Assembly (NCBI GenBank): GCA_028706295.1 | Contig: JAQWBQ010000036.1 | Span: 1 to 35,127 of the forward strand | Reading direction: 5' to 3' | Origin: Bacteroidales bacterium | Lineage (GTDB): Bacteria > Bacteroidota > Bacteroidia > Bacteroidales > FEN-979 | Length of the DNA: 35,127 nt | Part shown: one piece after another, positions 8,108 to 16,235 of the stretch | Layout: every line of letters begins with the position of its first letter | How positions within the stretch are numbered: position 1 is the first letter of the stretch | Notes under the pieces: generated by a model | What the model was told of the DNA's origin: nothing | Databases searched by the model: none | What the model saw: the letters and a program-made list of their open reading frames with translations, nothing else | Position numbers and translations under genes: made by a program

Positions 8108-9148
8108 GTGCTAATCCTGATGATCACCGGTTCTTACCCGCCCGACGTTTGCGGCGTGGGTGATTATACCCATCGCCTCATGAATACGGCAACAGCAAAG
8201 GATTGGGAACTATACCGGTCAGCAGACTGGTCACTGATCTCTTTTTTTCATCACCTCAGGGCCATAAAAAAGATCAACCCCGATGCAATATTCATGCAGT
8301 ACCCGACGCAGGGATACGGCTGGAGTCTCATTCCACATTTATTGTGTTTCAGTTTTTCACTTTTTACAAAGATTATTTTCGTCGTTGTTTTTCATGAGTT
8401 ATCACAACAGACAAAAAAATCACGTCTTGCTTCAAACCTTATGCTGTTGACGGGAAATGCTTTTATTTTCACCGCAGCAGGGGAGCGGGAATACGCGGCA
8501 CGCAGGTACAGCCGGATTAAAAAAAGAAGTACCGTAATCAAACTTTTATCGAATATTGAGCAGGCTCCCGCACTCAGACCAATACATGAAAGAGGCCGGG
8601 AAATAGTTCATTTTGGATTGATCAGACCCGAAAAAGGGATTGAAACCTTTATTGAGGTTGTTGCTGAAATAAAAAAGATCAGGCCCGGTACCAAAGCGGC
8701 ACTGATCGGACAGGTTCCGAACGGAAAAGAGTCCTATTTCGAAAGGATCCGCGGGGAATGTGAGGCCAACGGGATTTTAATCTATAGGGATCCGGAACAA
8801 ACAGAAGTAGCTGACCTGTTAAATGATTCCCGTATTGCTTTTTTACCATTTCCCGACGGGGCCTCCGAACGAAGGGGAACCCTTCTGGCCGCCATAAAGA
8901 ATGGTGCCATCGTTGTTACGACCACGGGTGCGTCAACCACCAACGCGCTTGAAACAGCAACCGTCATTACTGAAACCCTGAATGCTCCTGCCGTTATCCT
9001 CGGATTACTCGGGGAACCTGTTGACAAAATGCAGGGACGCCAGCAAACGGGTATAGAATTCCTGAAAAATGAGTGGCCTGCATCGTGGGATGAAATTGCC
9101 CGAAAATATATCGAAAGCCTTCAGATCGAAAAAAAGGAGAAATCATGA
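8108..9148 (+). CDS. Family 4-like glycosyltransferase
   Basis: The 346-residue protein has a GT-B layout. It begins with MLILMITGSYPPDVCGVGDY, the glycine-rich acceptor-side loop of GT4 enzymes. The second half contains HFGLIRPEKGIETFIEV, FLPFPDGASERRGTLLAAI and a following VVTT, which correspond to the donor-binding part. The classical EX7E motif is altered here (the GASERRGTLL region), so it is a divergent member. The GTG at 8108 is chosen because it precedes the first beta strand by the expected few residues; ATG 8120 would cut into that strand. The stop overlaps the next gene's ATG. Acceptor and donor are unknown. Confidence 0.78.
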   Translation: MLILMITGSYPPDVCGVGDYTHRLMNTATAKDWELYRSADWSLISFFHHLRAIKKINPDAIFMQYPTQGYGWSLIPHLLCFSFSLFTKIIFVVVFHELSQQTKKSRLASNLMLLTGNAFIFTAAGEREYAARRYSRIKKRSTVIKLLSNIEQAPALRPIHERGREIVHFGLIRPEKGIETFIEVVAEIKKIRPGTKAALIGQVPNGKESYFERIRGECEANGILIYRDPEQTEVADLLNDSRIAFLPFPDGASERRGTLLAAIKNGAIVVTTTGASTTNALETATVITETLNAPAVILGLLGEPVDKMQGRQQTGIEFLKNEWPASWDEIARKYIESLQIEKKEKS

Positions 9149-10122
9149 AGACCCGGGTCCTTCTGATCGCTGAAAATGCTCCCGCTCCCGTCGGGGGTAT
9201 CGAACGACATTGCCATAATATTCTGGATTTATTCAGATCGGATGAGGCAGTTGAAATTAATTCAATTTCCCGTGAAAACATCAGATACAAACACTGGAAA
9301 ATATTTAATAAAATCATTTTTAATTTCAGGGATCTCGAAAATGCGATTAAGGAAAGCCGATGCGATGTGGTTCATGTGCATGGATTCGCCTCCATTGCGG
9401 CAGCACAAGCCATCCGGGCCGCAAAAAAACTGAAACTAAAAATAATATATACAGCCCATTATCATCCTTTCAATAAATTGGAAAACCCACTTAAAGGAAC
9501 AATATTTTTTTACCTGTTTCTGAAACCTTTGTTGAAATCGATCCATCAGATCATCACCATCAACAAAGAGGATTCGGAATTTTTTAGAAAATACCATTCG
9601 GGTGTCACAATGATCCCCAATTGGATCCGGTATTCCTTCCAGAAACAGCAAGGCGTCAGAAAAACCAACATGATTTTGTTTGTCGGCAGAGCCGACGCCA
9701 ATAAAGGAATTGATCACCTGTTGGCGCTTCCGGCCGACACCTATGAGATTCATTGTGTAACCGGCGCCGGTCCTGTCAGAGATGATTTTGTAGTCCATTC
9801 GGGAATTGATGAAAACAGTTTACGGGAATTGTACCGGATGGCATCTGTTGTTGTGGTTCCCTCGAGATATGAGGCCTTTTCCTACGTAACGCTGGAAGCG
9901 CTGGCACACGGTACCCCGGTGGTCATTTCCGACCAGGTAAGAATTCGTGACTACCTGGACGGGATTTCCGGTGTCACCCTCTTCCGGTATGGGAATAAAC
10001 CAACATTCATCAGGGCTGTCGCAGAAACCATCGGGAAGGAAGTGGATACCGATGCTGTCGCGAAGATTTTTGAACCCGGCCGGATTCGCGAAGAATTACG
10101 AAAAATATATCAGGATGGCTGA
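9145..10122 (+). CDS. Family 4 glycosyltransferase
   Basis: The 325-residue protein shows a standard GT4 pattern. The N-terminal GIERHCHNI loop follows the first strand, and VVHVHGF and IYTAHYHPF lie at the end of the first Rossmann domain. FVGRADANKGIDHLL starts the second domain, and the EX7E motif falls at Glu243 and Glu251 within SRYEAFSYVTLEALAHG. Retaining transfer of a nucleotide-activated sugar to a lipid-linked acceptor is the expected reaction. Its ATG overlaps the previous stop as ATGA, and the next gene begins within its last codons, so translation of the three genes is probably coupled. The protein is somewhat short, with little beyond the EX7E helix, but all key blocks are present. 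Confidence 0.85.
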   Translation: MKTRVLLIAENAPAPVGGIERHCHNILDLFRSDEAVEINSISRENIRYKHWKIFNKIIFNFRDLENAIKESRCDVVHVHGFASIAAAQAIRAAKKLKLKIIYTAHYHPFNKLENPLKGTIFFYLFLKPLLKSIHQIITINKEDSEFFRKYHSGVTMIPNWIRYSFQKQQGVRKTNMILFVGRADANKGIDHLLALPADTYEIHCVTGAGPVRDDFVVHSGIDENSLRELYRMASVVVVPSRYEAFSYVTLEALAHGTPVVISDQVRIRDYLDGISGVTLFRYGNKPTFIRAVAETIGKEVDTDAVAKIFEPGRIREELRKIYQDG

Positions 10123-10933
10123 AAAGTTCTCGTGTCTGTTATCGGTCTACCGGAAAGAAAACCCGCAGTACCTTAGCAGGGCGCTCGACAGCATCCTGGA
10201 TCAAACGGTTCGCCCTTCCGGGATCGTAATCGTGATCGACGGCCCGCTGACGGATTCGCTGACACGGGTGATCGCGCAATATGAATCCATGAATCCGGAT
10301 TTGGTGAAGATCGTTAAACTGGAAAAGAATTCAGGCCTGGGAATGGCGCTTAACGAAGGACTGAAAAATTGTTGTTGTGACCTTGTTGCCCGTATGGACA
10401 CCGATGACATCAGCAAACCCGAACGGTTTGAGAAACAGCTTGCCGTAATGTCGGCCGATTCCACGATCGATGTGGTCAGCTCCTGGATCGATGAATTTGA
10501 GGGTACGGAACAAAATATCATATCCACCCGGAAGCTGCCTGAGACCCATCCGGAAATCATGAAATATGCCCGGAAGAGGAATCCGGTAAACCATCCGGTT
10601 GTCATGTTCCGGAAAAACGCAGTGCAACAGGCAGGCGGGTACCGCCACCTGGCCTATTTTGAGGATTATTTCCTCTGGGCCCGAATGCTGATGAACGGAG
10701 CAAAATTTTACAATATCCCCGAAAGTCTCCTGCTTTTCAGAACCAGCACGGAAATGTACAAACGCCGGGGCGGATGGAGATATGCCAAAAGCGAAATAAG
10801 GCTTCAGACAACTTTTCTGAAAATGGGATTTATCTCCATTCCTGAATTCCTGCAAAATGTGTTATTCCGGCTTACGGTAAGAATGGTGCCGCATGGCCTG
10901 AGAAAGAGGGTTTACAAGTCGGTTTTAAGATGA
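10115..10933 (+). CDS. Family 2 glycosyltransferase (AmsE/WcaA-like)
   Basis: The start is set at ATG 10115, giving 272 residues that begin MAEKFSCLLSVYRKENPQYL, the expected first strand of a GT2 domain. A longer open frame upstream (from 9947) runs through the preceding GT4 gene and is not coding. The motif RMDTDD (Asp95, Asp97, Asp98) is the metal- and nucleotide-binding D-x-D. NPVNHPVVMFRK and YFEDYFLWARM supply the acceptor-side and catalytic-base region. The C-terminal 50 residues are amphipathic and basic, suggesting peripheral membrane association. It overlaps the upstream stop by eight bases and the downstream start by four. The architecture is typical of amylovoran/colanic-acid-type transferases; the sugar is not predictable. 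Confidence 0.87.
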   Translation: MAEKFSCLLSVYRKENPQYLSRALDSILDQTVRPSGIVIVIDGPLTDSLTRVIAQYESMNPDLVKIVKLEKNSGLGMALNEGLKNCCCDLVARMDTDDISKPERFEKQLAVMSADSTIDVVSSWIDEFEGTEQNIISTRKLPETHPEIMKYARKRNPVNHPVVMFRKNAVQQAGGYRHLAYFEDYFLWARMLMNGAKFYNIPESLLLFRTSTEMYKRRGGWRYAKSEIRLQTTFLKMGFISIPEFLQNVLFRLTVRMVPHGLRKRVYKSVLR

Positions 10934-11706
10934 ATTCAAAGCTTTCCGTCTCCCTGATCACACCATCATTCAACCAGGCAGAAACCATCAGGTCTTGCAT
11001 CGATTCGGTTATCCGGCAGCAATACCGGGTGCATGAGCATATAATCATGGATGGAAATTCATCCGACCCCACAGGCGATCTGGTTCATTCGCTAAACCTT
11101 CCGGGTATCCGTTTTTTTTCAGAACCCGACGGGGGCCCCTATGATGCCATGAACAAAGGAATTGAAAAGGCCACCGGCGACCTGATCGGAATCCTGAATG
11201 CCGACGATTGCTACTGCGACGACCGGGTGATTGGTGATGTTGCCGAACTCCTCGAAACATCTGGTGCCGATTGCCTTTATGCCGATCTGGTCTTTGTTAA
11301 CCGTCACAACCCCGGAAAAGTACTTCGGTACTGGAAATCCTATCCCTTTACGCCCGGCTCCTTCAGCAAAGGGTACCACCCGCCCCATCCCACCTTCTTT
11401 GTCAAAAGGGAACTTTACCGGAAACTGGGTGGTTTTAATACCATCCTGAAGATCAGCGCCGACTTTGAACTGATGCTTCGCTTCCTGGAGAAATACCGGA
11501 TCACCGCCTGCTATCTGCCAAGACCCATCGTCAGGATGCGTCTCGGGGGAATCAGTACAGGTTCTGCAGGGAGTGTCCTGCACGGCTACAAAGAATGTTA
11601 CCGTGCTTTCGGAATGAACGGAATACCCGTCGGCCCGGATTATTTTATCAGAAGGACCCGGGTCATCCTGCAGCAATACTGGAAGAGGGAGGGATTAGTC
11701 AATTGA
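10930..11706 (+). CDS. Family 2 glycosyltransferase (WcaA-like)
   Basis: This 258-residue protein begins SVSLITPSFNQAETIRSCID and continues with HIIMDGNSSDPTGD, GGPYDAMNKGIEKATGDLIG and ILNADD (Asn90-Asp93 in the D-x-D position). HPTFFVKRELY and ISADFELMLRFL follow in the acceptor half, as in family 2 transferases of colanic-acid and O-antigen clusters. The ATG overlaps the previous stop as ATGA. The last codons run into a dispersed AATTGACAATGG repeat: the stop codon TGA is itself part of the first repeat copy. The natural C-terminus may therefore have been changed when the repeat arrived, although the protein is near the normal length for the family. Confidence 0.87.
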   Translation: MNSKLSVSLITPSFNQAETIRSCIDSVIRQQYRVHEHIIMDGNSSDPTGDLVHSLNLPGIRFFSEPDGGPYDAMNKGIEKATGDLIGILNADDCYCDDRVIGDVAELLETSGADCLYADLVFVNRHNPGKVLRYWKSYPFTPGSFSKGYHPPHPTFFVKRELYRKLGGFNTILKISADFELMLRFLEKYRITACYLPRPIVRMRLGGISTGSAGSVLHGYKECYRAFGMNGIPVGPDYFIRRTRVILQQYWKREGLVN

Positions 11707-11780
11707 CAATGGACAATTGAAAAATGGAAAATGGGGAATTGACAATGGACAGCGGAAAAATGGAAAATTGAAAACGATAC
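11700..11780 (+). repeat. Low-complexity AATTGACAATGG-type repeat block
   Basis: The segment is built from imperfect copies of TTGACAATGGACAATTGA and ATGGAAAATTGA units. The same units recur inside the next gene at 12424-12472. It fills almost all of the 88-base gap between the GT2 gene and the TMTC-like gene and supplies the stop codon of the former. Such short repeats commonly occur in intergenic sequence of Bacteroidota and some other bacteria; no transposase accompanies them. Confidence 0.75.
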
Positions 11781-11794
11781 AAGTCTGACTGAAA

Positions 11795-13576
11795 TTGAAG
11801 AAGAAAACTAAAGGGTTAAAAACACAAAAGGTTCCGTGGTATGGCAGGAGGTTGTATGTTTATCTCCTGCTGATCGGAGTGACGGTGCTGGTCTATTTCC
11901 GGGTCTTTACCCTCGGTTATACCATGCTCGACGATACGATCTTTATCAAAGAGAATCAGGAGTACAATAAGAGTTGGTCGAATATTCCGGTTTCTTTTCA
12001 GCGGGGATTGTTCAACCCGACCGGCGATTCTTACTACCGCCCGGTATTTCTGGTTGATTTCATCATCGAATCGAAATTCTTTGGCACCTCGCCGGCCGGA
12101 TACCATTTTTCAAACCTTCTGTTTCATGTGCTCTGCGTGTTGTTGCTCTATTTCTTTTTCCTCAGACTGAAAATACCGGATCTGACAGCGCTCATACTGA
12201 CCCTGATCTTTGCCGTCCACCCGGTACTGACCCAGGCCGTGGCCTGGATACCCGGCCGCAACGACATGCTCCTGATGATCTTTTTCCTGTCAGGAACATT
12301 GCTGGCCCTTAAATATCGGGAGACTCCGAAATGGCAACTCCTGGTCGCCCAGTTTTTGATACTTCTGCTCGCCCTGTTTACCAAAGAAACCGCGGTGATC
12401 ATCCCGATCATCATCCTGGCAGTGTTGACAATGGACAATGGACAATGGAAAATTGACAATGGAAAATTGAATTTTCTTCTCCTCCTCTCCTGGGCGCTGG
12501 CGCTGGTGATTTGGTTTCTTGTCCGTTCAGCCGCGACTCTGAAGCCGCAGGACTTCACCCTGACCGACCTCCTGGTCAACGGGTTCAACCGTGCTCCGGT
12601 TCTGATCCAATACCTGGGTAAGATATTCTTTCCGTTCAACCTCACCGTCTTTCCCGATATCCGGCTGATCGCTCCCTGGTGGGGAGTAGCGGCTTTGGTA
12701 CTGCTGATCGGTTTAATCATCATGTCGCGGAGTTACGCCAGGCCCCTGACCTGGATCGGACTGGGTTGGTATATTCTTTTTCTGATACCGGTGTTGGTTG
12801 TCCCCGCCTCTCTGAACGACCAGGTATTTGAACACAGGCTTTATCTGCCCATTGTGGGGATATTGCTTGTTATTGGCCAGGTTAGTATATGTTTAAGTTC
12901 AATGATCAAAGATCAAGGATCAAGGATCAAGGATCAAGGATCAAAGACCAAAGATCAAAACCCCTCTAACTCTTCGTCCAACTCTTCATCCGCTCTTCGT
13001 CCGCTCTTCGTCCAACAGGTCCGCCAGGGAGTAATAGTTTTTGTGCTCTTGCTGTTTTCCGGTCTGACTTTTTACAGGATCGGCTGTTTCAAAGATCCGG
13101 TTACATTCTGGACAGCAGCGGTTGACGGTAATCCGACTTCTGCCTATGCCCGCATGATGCTGGGGCTGCGGATGACCGAACCGGCTCAGATGAAACAAAG
13201 ATTTGAAGAGGCTTACCGGTTGAATCCCAATGAAAAGATGCTTAACTACCTCATCGGCAAACTGGCCCTTGACGACAATGACATTCCCCGTGCCGAGAGG
13301 CACCTGAAAAAAGAACTCGAATTTTCGCAGATACCCGATAACTACTTCAATCTTGCACGGGTCTGTTTTTTAAAGAATATCCCCGACAGCGCTGCTTTTT
13401 ACCTGGAACAGGTCATCCGGCTCGAACCGCGCCATCCTCAGGCAAATCACAACCTCCTTTTGTTGTATCTTCAACTGGATCGCCGGGATGATGCCCGGCG
13501 CCAGATTCAGGCCATGCGCGACAAAGGCCTCGAAATCCCTCCCGAAGTGACAGGCCGGGCTGATTTGCAGCCTTGA
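11795..13576 (+). CDS. TMTC-like GT-C membrane glycosyltransferase with C-terminal TPR region
   Basis: The 593-residue protein has about ten to eleven membrane segments and then a soluble C-terminus (about residues 440-593) of helical repeats that read as TPRs. The membrane part has hallmarks of TMTC/PMT-like GT-C proteins: MLDDTIFIKEN in the first loop (Asp46-Asp47 as likely catalytic residues), YYRPVFL, HFSNLLFHVL, HPVLTQAVAWIPGRND (His142 onward) and LFTKETA. Such proteins transfer a sugar from a polyprenyl-phosphate donor on the outer side of the membrane. Two low-complexity blocks (residues about 210-227 and 371-407) sit in loops and derive from DNA repeats inserted in frame. The start is probably TTG 11795, because the first in-frame ATG (11924) would remove the first membrane segment. 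The frame remains intact, so it is likely functional. Confidence 0.75.
   Translation: MKKKTKGLKTQKVPWYGRRLYVYLLLIGVTVLVYFRVFTLGYTMLDDTIFIKENQEYNKSWSNIPVSFQRGLFNPTGDSYYRPVFLVDFIIESKFFGTSPAGYHFSNLLFHVLCVLLLYFFFLRLKIPDLTALILTLIFAVHPVLTQAVAWIPGRNDMLLMIFFLSGTLLALKYRETPKWQLLVAQFLILLLALFTKETAVIIPIIILAVLTMDNGQWKIDNGKLNFLLLLSWALALVIWFLVRSAATLKPQDFTLTDLLVNGFNRAPVLIQYLGKIFFPFNLTVFPDIRLIAPWWGVAALVLLIGLIIMSRSYARPLTWIGLGWYILFLIPVLVVPASLNDQVFEHRLYLPIVGILLVIGQVSICLSSMIKDQGSRIKDQGSKTKDQNPSNSSSNSSSALRPLFVQQVRQGVIVFVLLLFSGLTFYRIGCFKDPVTFWTAAVDGNPTSAYARMMLGLRMTEPAQMKQRFEEAYRLNPNEKMLNYLIGKLALDDNDIPRAERHLKKELEFSQIPDNYFNLARVCFLKNIPDSAAFYLEQVIRLEPRHPQANHNLLLLYLQLDRRDDARRQIQAMRDKGLEIPPEVTGRADLQP
12424..12472 (+). repeat. 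In-frame TTGACAATGG repeat inside the TMTC-like gene
   Basis: The block consists of tandem TTGACAATGGACAATGG and ATGGAAAATTG units, the same vocabulary as the intergenic block at 11700-11780. Its translation, TMDNGQWKIDNGKLN, is hydrophilic and lies between two membrane segments. It preserves frame and has no stop codon in this orientation, so the protein is tolerated with a longer loop. Confidence 0.8.
12904..13015 (+). repeat. In-frame GATCAAG and CTCTTCGTCC repeats inside the TMTC-like gene
   Basis: Two adjacent repeat families are present. The first (12904-12959) is a tandem GATCAAGGATCAAG array that encodes IKDQGSRIKDQGSKTKDQ. The second (12964-13013) is a degenerate CTCTTCGTCC array that encodes a serine-rich stretch and ALRPLF. 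Together they extend a loop just before a hydrophobic segment (VIVFVLLLFSGL). Neither is part of the conserved membrane core, so both look like later insertions. Confidence 0.8.
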
Positions 13577-13698
13577 TTATGCCTGCCCCGGTTCCGTTTC
13601 CGGAACACGTCATTTTCCCAATTCACATTAAATCAGTTTGTTACAATCGAAACAGCAGGAACTGTTCCCGGTTTGGAATTGTTTACTTACTAACATCC

Positions 13699-13714
13699 AA
13701 ATTGTTAACAATTT
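13699..13714. promoter_or_regulatory. Perfect 16-bp palindrome, possible operator
   Basis: AAATTGTTAACAATTT reads identically on both strands. It lies 12 bases upstream of the -33-like element of the predicted promoter, a position suited to a dimeric regulator. A run of T residues follows (13712-13718), so a weak terminator for the upstream gene is an alternative, although a palindrome without a loop makes a poor hairpin. Confidence 0.4.
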
Positions 13715-13726
13715 TTTTCGGAATCC

Positions 13727-13757
13727 ATTGAAGGTCGCGTTACACCGACTATTTTTG
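13727..13757 (+). promoter_or_regulatory. Predicted Bacteroidota promoter (-33/-7 type)
   Basis: TATTTTTG at 13750-13757 fits the TAnnTTTG -7 element of the primary sigma factor in this phylum. ATTG at 13727-13730 lies 19 bases upstream, matching the usual spacing of the TTG-type -33 element. It is about 85 bases before the ATG at 13842 and would drive the two tandem ligase-like genes. Confidence 0.5.
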
Positions 13758-13841
13758 TACCTTTATGAAAGAACTCCGATTTTAAGTTAAACCACCGGAA
13801 AAACGCTCAAACCGACTCACGATTAGCAAACCCAACAGAGG

Positions 13842-16235
13842 ATGGTCAAACCAGGTTCTTCCAGAAAAATAAAGAAAAAGGCAGCCATCGGGAATCCGCG
13901 AAGCAACTTCATCTTTATCCTGTTAATACTGTTGTTCGGCTTCGTCACCGTGATCACACCCAACTGGAATGCGTTTGATTCGAACGGGACCAAGTTTTTT
14001 ACCCTCTCCATCCTGAACCTCATCGCCTTTCCAATGCTGTTAATGCAAAAAGAGGTTCGCAACGACCGGGGATGGCCTGCGATCTTCCTGAACAACCCGG
14101 TCGGTATCGCCTACACGCTGCTGCTGATCGTAACCCTCTTGTCGTTTTTTAAGGCAATCAACCTTGTTGAAGCGCTCCTTACATACCTCAAGGTATTCAC
14201 CGTCTTTACATCCGCTTTTATTGTGGCCGTGATGGTACGGTACGACAAAAGGCTTATACGATACCTTGCCGTGGCCATGTCGCTGCTGCTTATCATCGAC
14301 AGCCTTACGGTGTTTTATCACATCACTGATAATATTATTGCCGGCCTGGGACCCTCGATCAAGGAGATCAAATCGGTCTATTCAAACAAGAATATCCTGT
14401 CGGCCTCCATATTCGTGAAGATTCCGTTCGCGTTGTATTTGCTGACTTTTGAAACCGGATGGATCAGAAAAGCCGGGATACTTACCGTTATCCTTGCTTT
14501 TATGGCCACCCTGTTCATGAGTACGAGGGCCTTTTATCTCGGAACTGCCATTCTTGTGATCGCCTATCTCGTGTTTATCGGCATTCGCTATTCCCGGCAG
14601 AATGAACGGAAGAAAATGATCAGGATGTCGATCTATACCGGAATCCTGCTCCTGGCCGGATTCCTTATTTTTAACTTTTCCCTCCGGTTTTTGTACCCCA
14701 AGACATACCAGGATGCCTTTACCGTTGATTTCGTTACCCGGTTTAAAACGATCTTCGACGGGGAACAGGGCCGTATCAATGCCTGGAGTCGTTCGTTCAG
14801 ACTGATCGGAGAGCATCCTTTGCTGGGAACCGGCATCGGAAACTGGAAGGTGGAGGTGCTCAAATATGAGAACCTGACCAGTCCGAACTATATCTACATG
14901 TACAAAAATCATAACGACTTCATTGAAACGGCTGCCGAAACCGGCATTCCGGGAGGATTGTTGTTTATTGCGGTTTTTGTCCTGGTCTTATTCAGATTCA
15001 TCCGGAAATTTATGTATCCCGAAAAGGGTGAAGACGATTACAGATACCTGTTTATTCCGGCTTTCGGACTCTTGTGCTATTCTTTCGACGCCTTCTTCAA
15101 CTTCCCGGCCGACCGGCCCGAGATTTCGGCGTTGTTTGCACTTTATGCCGGTATCGGAATCGCCGGTACCTGGAACAACGTGGATGAATGTCCGAAGTTC
15201 CTGGATCCCCTGACGGGATTTTGGAAAAATAAGTTTGCGAAAGGAATTCTGATATTTCTCTGGATGGTAATGATGGCGTTGACAGTATTTGTACTATACA
15301 AAAATTTTGTATCTTTGAAGCTGCAGCGATTTCTGGCTGAAGATATGAGTAAAGGAACCCTGACGCTTCCCTCCGCTATGTTCATGAACGGATTTCCGGC
15401 CATTCCCGACCTCAATGTGCAGGGAGAACCCATCGCGGTGCAAAAAGCGCGCTATCTGATCTCTGAGAAAAAGTACCCGGAAGCCATTGCCCTGCTGAAA
15501 GCCGATAATTCCAGCCCCTACGACACCCGTCCTGAATTTTTTATTTCCAACAGCTATATTGCCCTGGGAAAAACCGACAGCGCGCTGATCTATTACCGGA
15601 AAGTCTTCGAAAAAAAGCCGAATTTTTACACAAATACCCGGAACATGTGCGGCTACCTGAACAGTATCGGGCAGTATGTACTGGCCGGAAAACTCCTGGA
15701 AGATTTTCTTGCAGTATCAAAAGATCAGGCGGAAGCGTGGATCTTTGCGGTGGACATGTATCATAAAGCCGGGAATGATCAAAAGGCAATTAATCTGGTT
15801 AATGAAGGTCTGACCGCCTTACCCGGAAATCAGGAGCTTTTGACCCAGCAACGGCAGATCTCCGAATCGATCCGCCTGAAGCCTTACCGCGATGATTACC
15901 AGAATGCAATGGATCTATACGCCCGGAAGCAGTATCGCGAATCATGCAATCTGCTGACCCGCATCATCAGCCGGGATACTGCCATTTACAGTTTATATGA
16001 ATACAGGGCCTTCTGTTATTATTTTCTGAACGACTACCGCCAGTGCATCGGTGATGTGGATTTTGCAGAGAAAGGGGGACATATAAAGCCAAACCTGTTT
16101 AACCTGCGGGGGGTGAGCTGGCACATGACAGGCAACGATTCGGCCGCGTGCGCCGATTTTGTCCGGGCTATGGATATGGGAGACAAGGATGCACAAAACA
16201 ACTATGATCATTTTTGCCAGAACAGGACCAGATGA
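13842..16235 (+). CDS. O-antigen ligase/polymerase-like membrane protein with C-terminal TPR region
   Basis: The 797-residue protein has a basic N-terminus, then about twelve membrane segments with the Wzy_C/O-antigen-ligase layout (PF04932). The large periplasmic loop carries RINAWSRSFRLIGEHPLLGTG and then KNHNDFIETAAETGIPGG, where His357 is in the position of the essential ligase histidine. PAFGLLCYSFDAFFNFPADR follows. Residues from about 530 to the end form TPR-like helices, with DSSPYDTRPEF-like and LRGVSWHMTGNDSAACADF motifs; the last matches repeats common in Bacteroidota TPR proteins. Ligases of this superfamily transfer undecaprenyl-linked glycans to lipid A or, in PglL-type enzymes, to protein. 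The TPR part should be periplasmic and could bind an acceptor or partner. It overlaps its paralogue downstream by ATGA. Confidence 0.82.
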   Translation: MVKPGSSRKIKKKAAIGNPRSNFIFILLILLFGFVTVITPNWNAFDSNGTKFFTLSILNLIAFPMLLMQKEVRNDRGWPAIFLNNPVGIAYTLLLIVTLLSFFKAINLVEALLTYLKVFTVFTSAFIVAVMVRYDKRLIRYLAVAMSLLLIIDSLTVFYHITDNIIAGLGPSIKEIKSVYSNKNILSASIFVKIPFALYLLTFETGWIRKAGILTVILAFMATLFMSTRAFYLGTAILVIAYLVFIGIRYSRQNERKKMIRMSIYTGILLLAGFLIFNFSLRFLYPKTYQDAFTVDFVTRFKTIFDGEQGRINAWSRSFRLIGEHPLLGTGIGNWKVEVLKYENLTSPNYIYMYKNHNDFIETAAETGIPGGLLFIAVFVLVLFRFIRKFMYPEKGEDDYRYLFIPAFGLLCYSFDAFFNFPADRPEISALFALYAGIGIAGTWNNVDECPKFLDPLTGFWKNKFAKGILIFLWMVMMALTVFVLYKNFVSLKLQRFLAEDMSKGTLTLPSAMFMNGFPAIPDLNVQGEPIAVQKARYLISEKKYPEAIALLKADNSSPYDTRPEFFISNSYIALGKTDSALIYYRKVFEKKPNFYTNTRNMCGYLNSIGQYVLAGKLLEDFLAVSKDQAEAWIFAVDMYHKAGNDQKAINLVNEGLTALPGNQELLTQQRQISESIRLKPYRDDYQNAMDLYARKQYRESCNLLTRIISRDTAIYSLYEYRAFCYYFLNDYRQCIGDVDFAEKGGHIKPNLFNLRGVSWHMTGNDSAACADFVRAMDMGDKDAQNNYDHFCQNRTR

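Larger units (their letters stand above)
13577..13841 (+). other. Regulatory spacer before the ligase pair
   Basis: This 265-base gap contains no plausible gene. It holds a weak GTTCC/GGAAC hairpin near 13598-13613, a perfect 16-bp palindrome at 13699-13714 and a Bacteroidota-type promoter at 13727-13757, annotated separately. It separates the TMTC-like gene from the two O-antigen-ligase-like genes, so those two are probably transcribed from here. Confidence 0.5.

Noticed and set aside
9947-10114. Longer start for the GT2 gene at 10115
   Set aside because: The extra 56 codons run through the preceding GT4 gene in another frame and have no GT2 features; the family start fits ATG 10115.
11700-11780. 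Insertion sequence remnant
   Set aside because: No terminal inverted repeats, target-site duplication or transposase fragment could be seen; it is simple repeat DNA.
16214-16231. TTG start for the second ligase-like protein
   Set aside because: ATG 16232 gives the standard ATGA overlap with the upstream stop.
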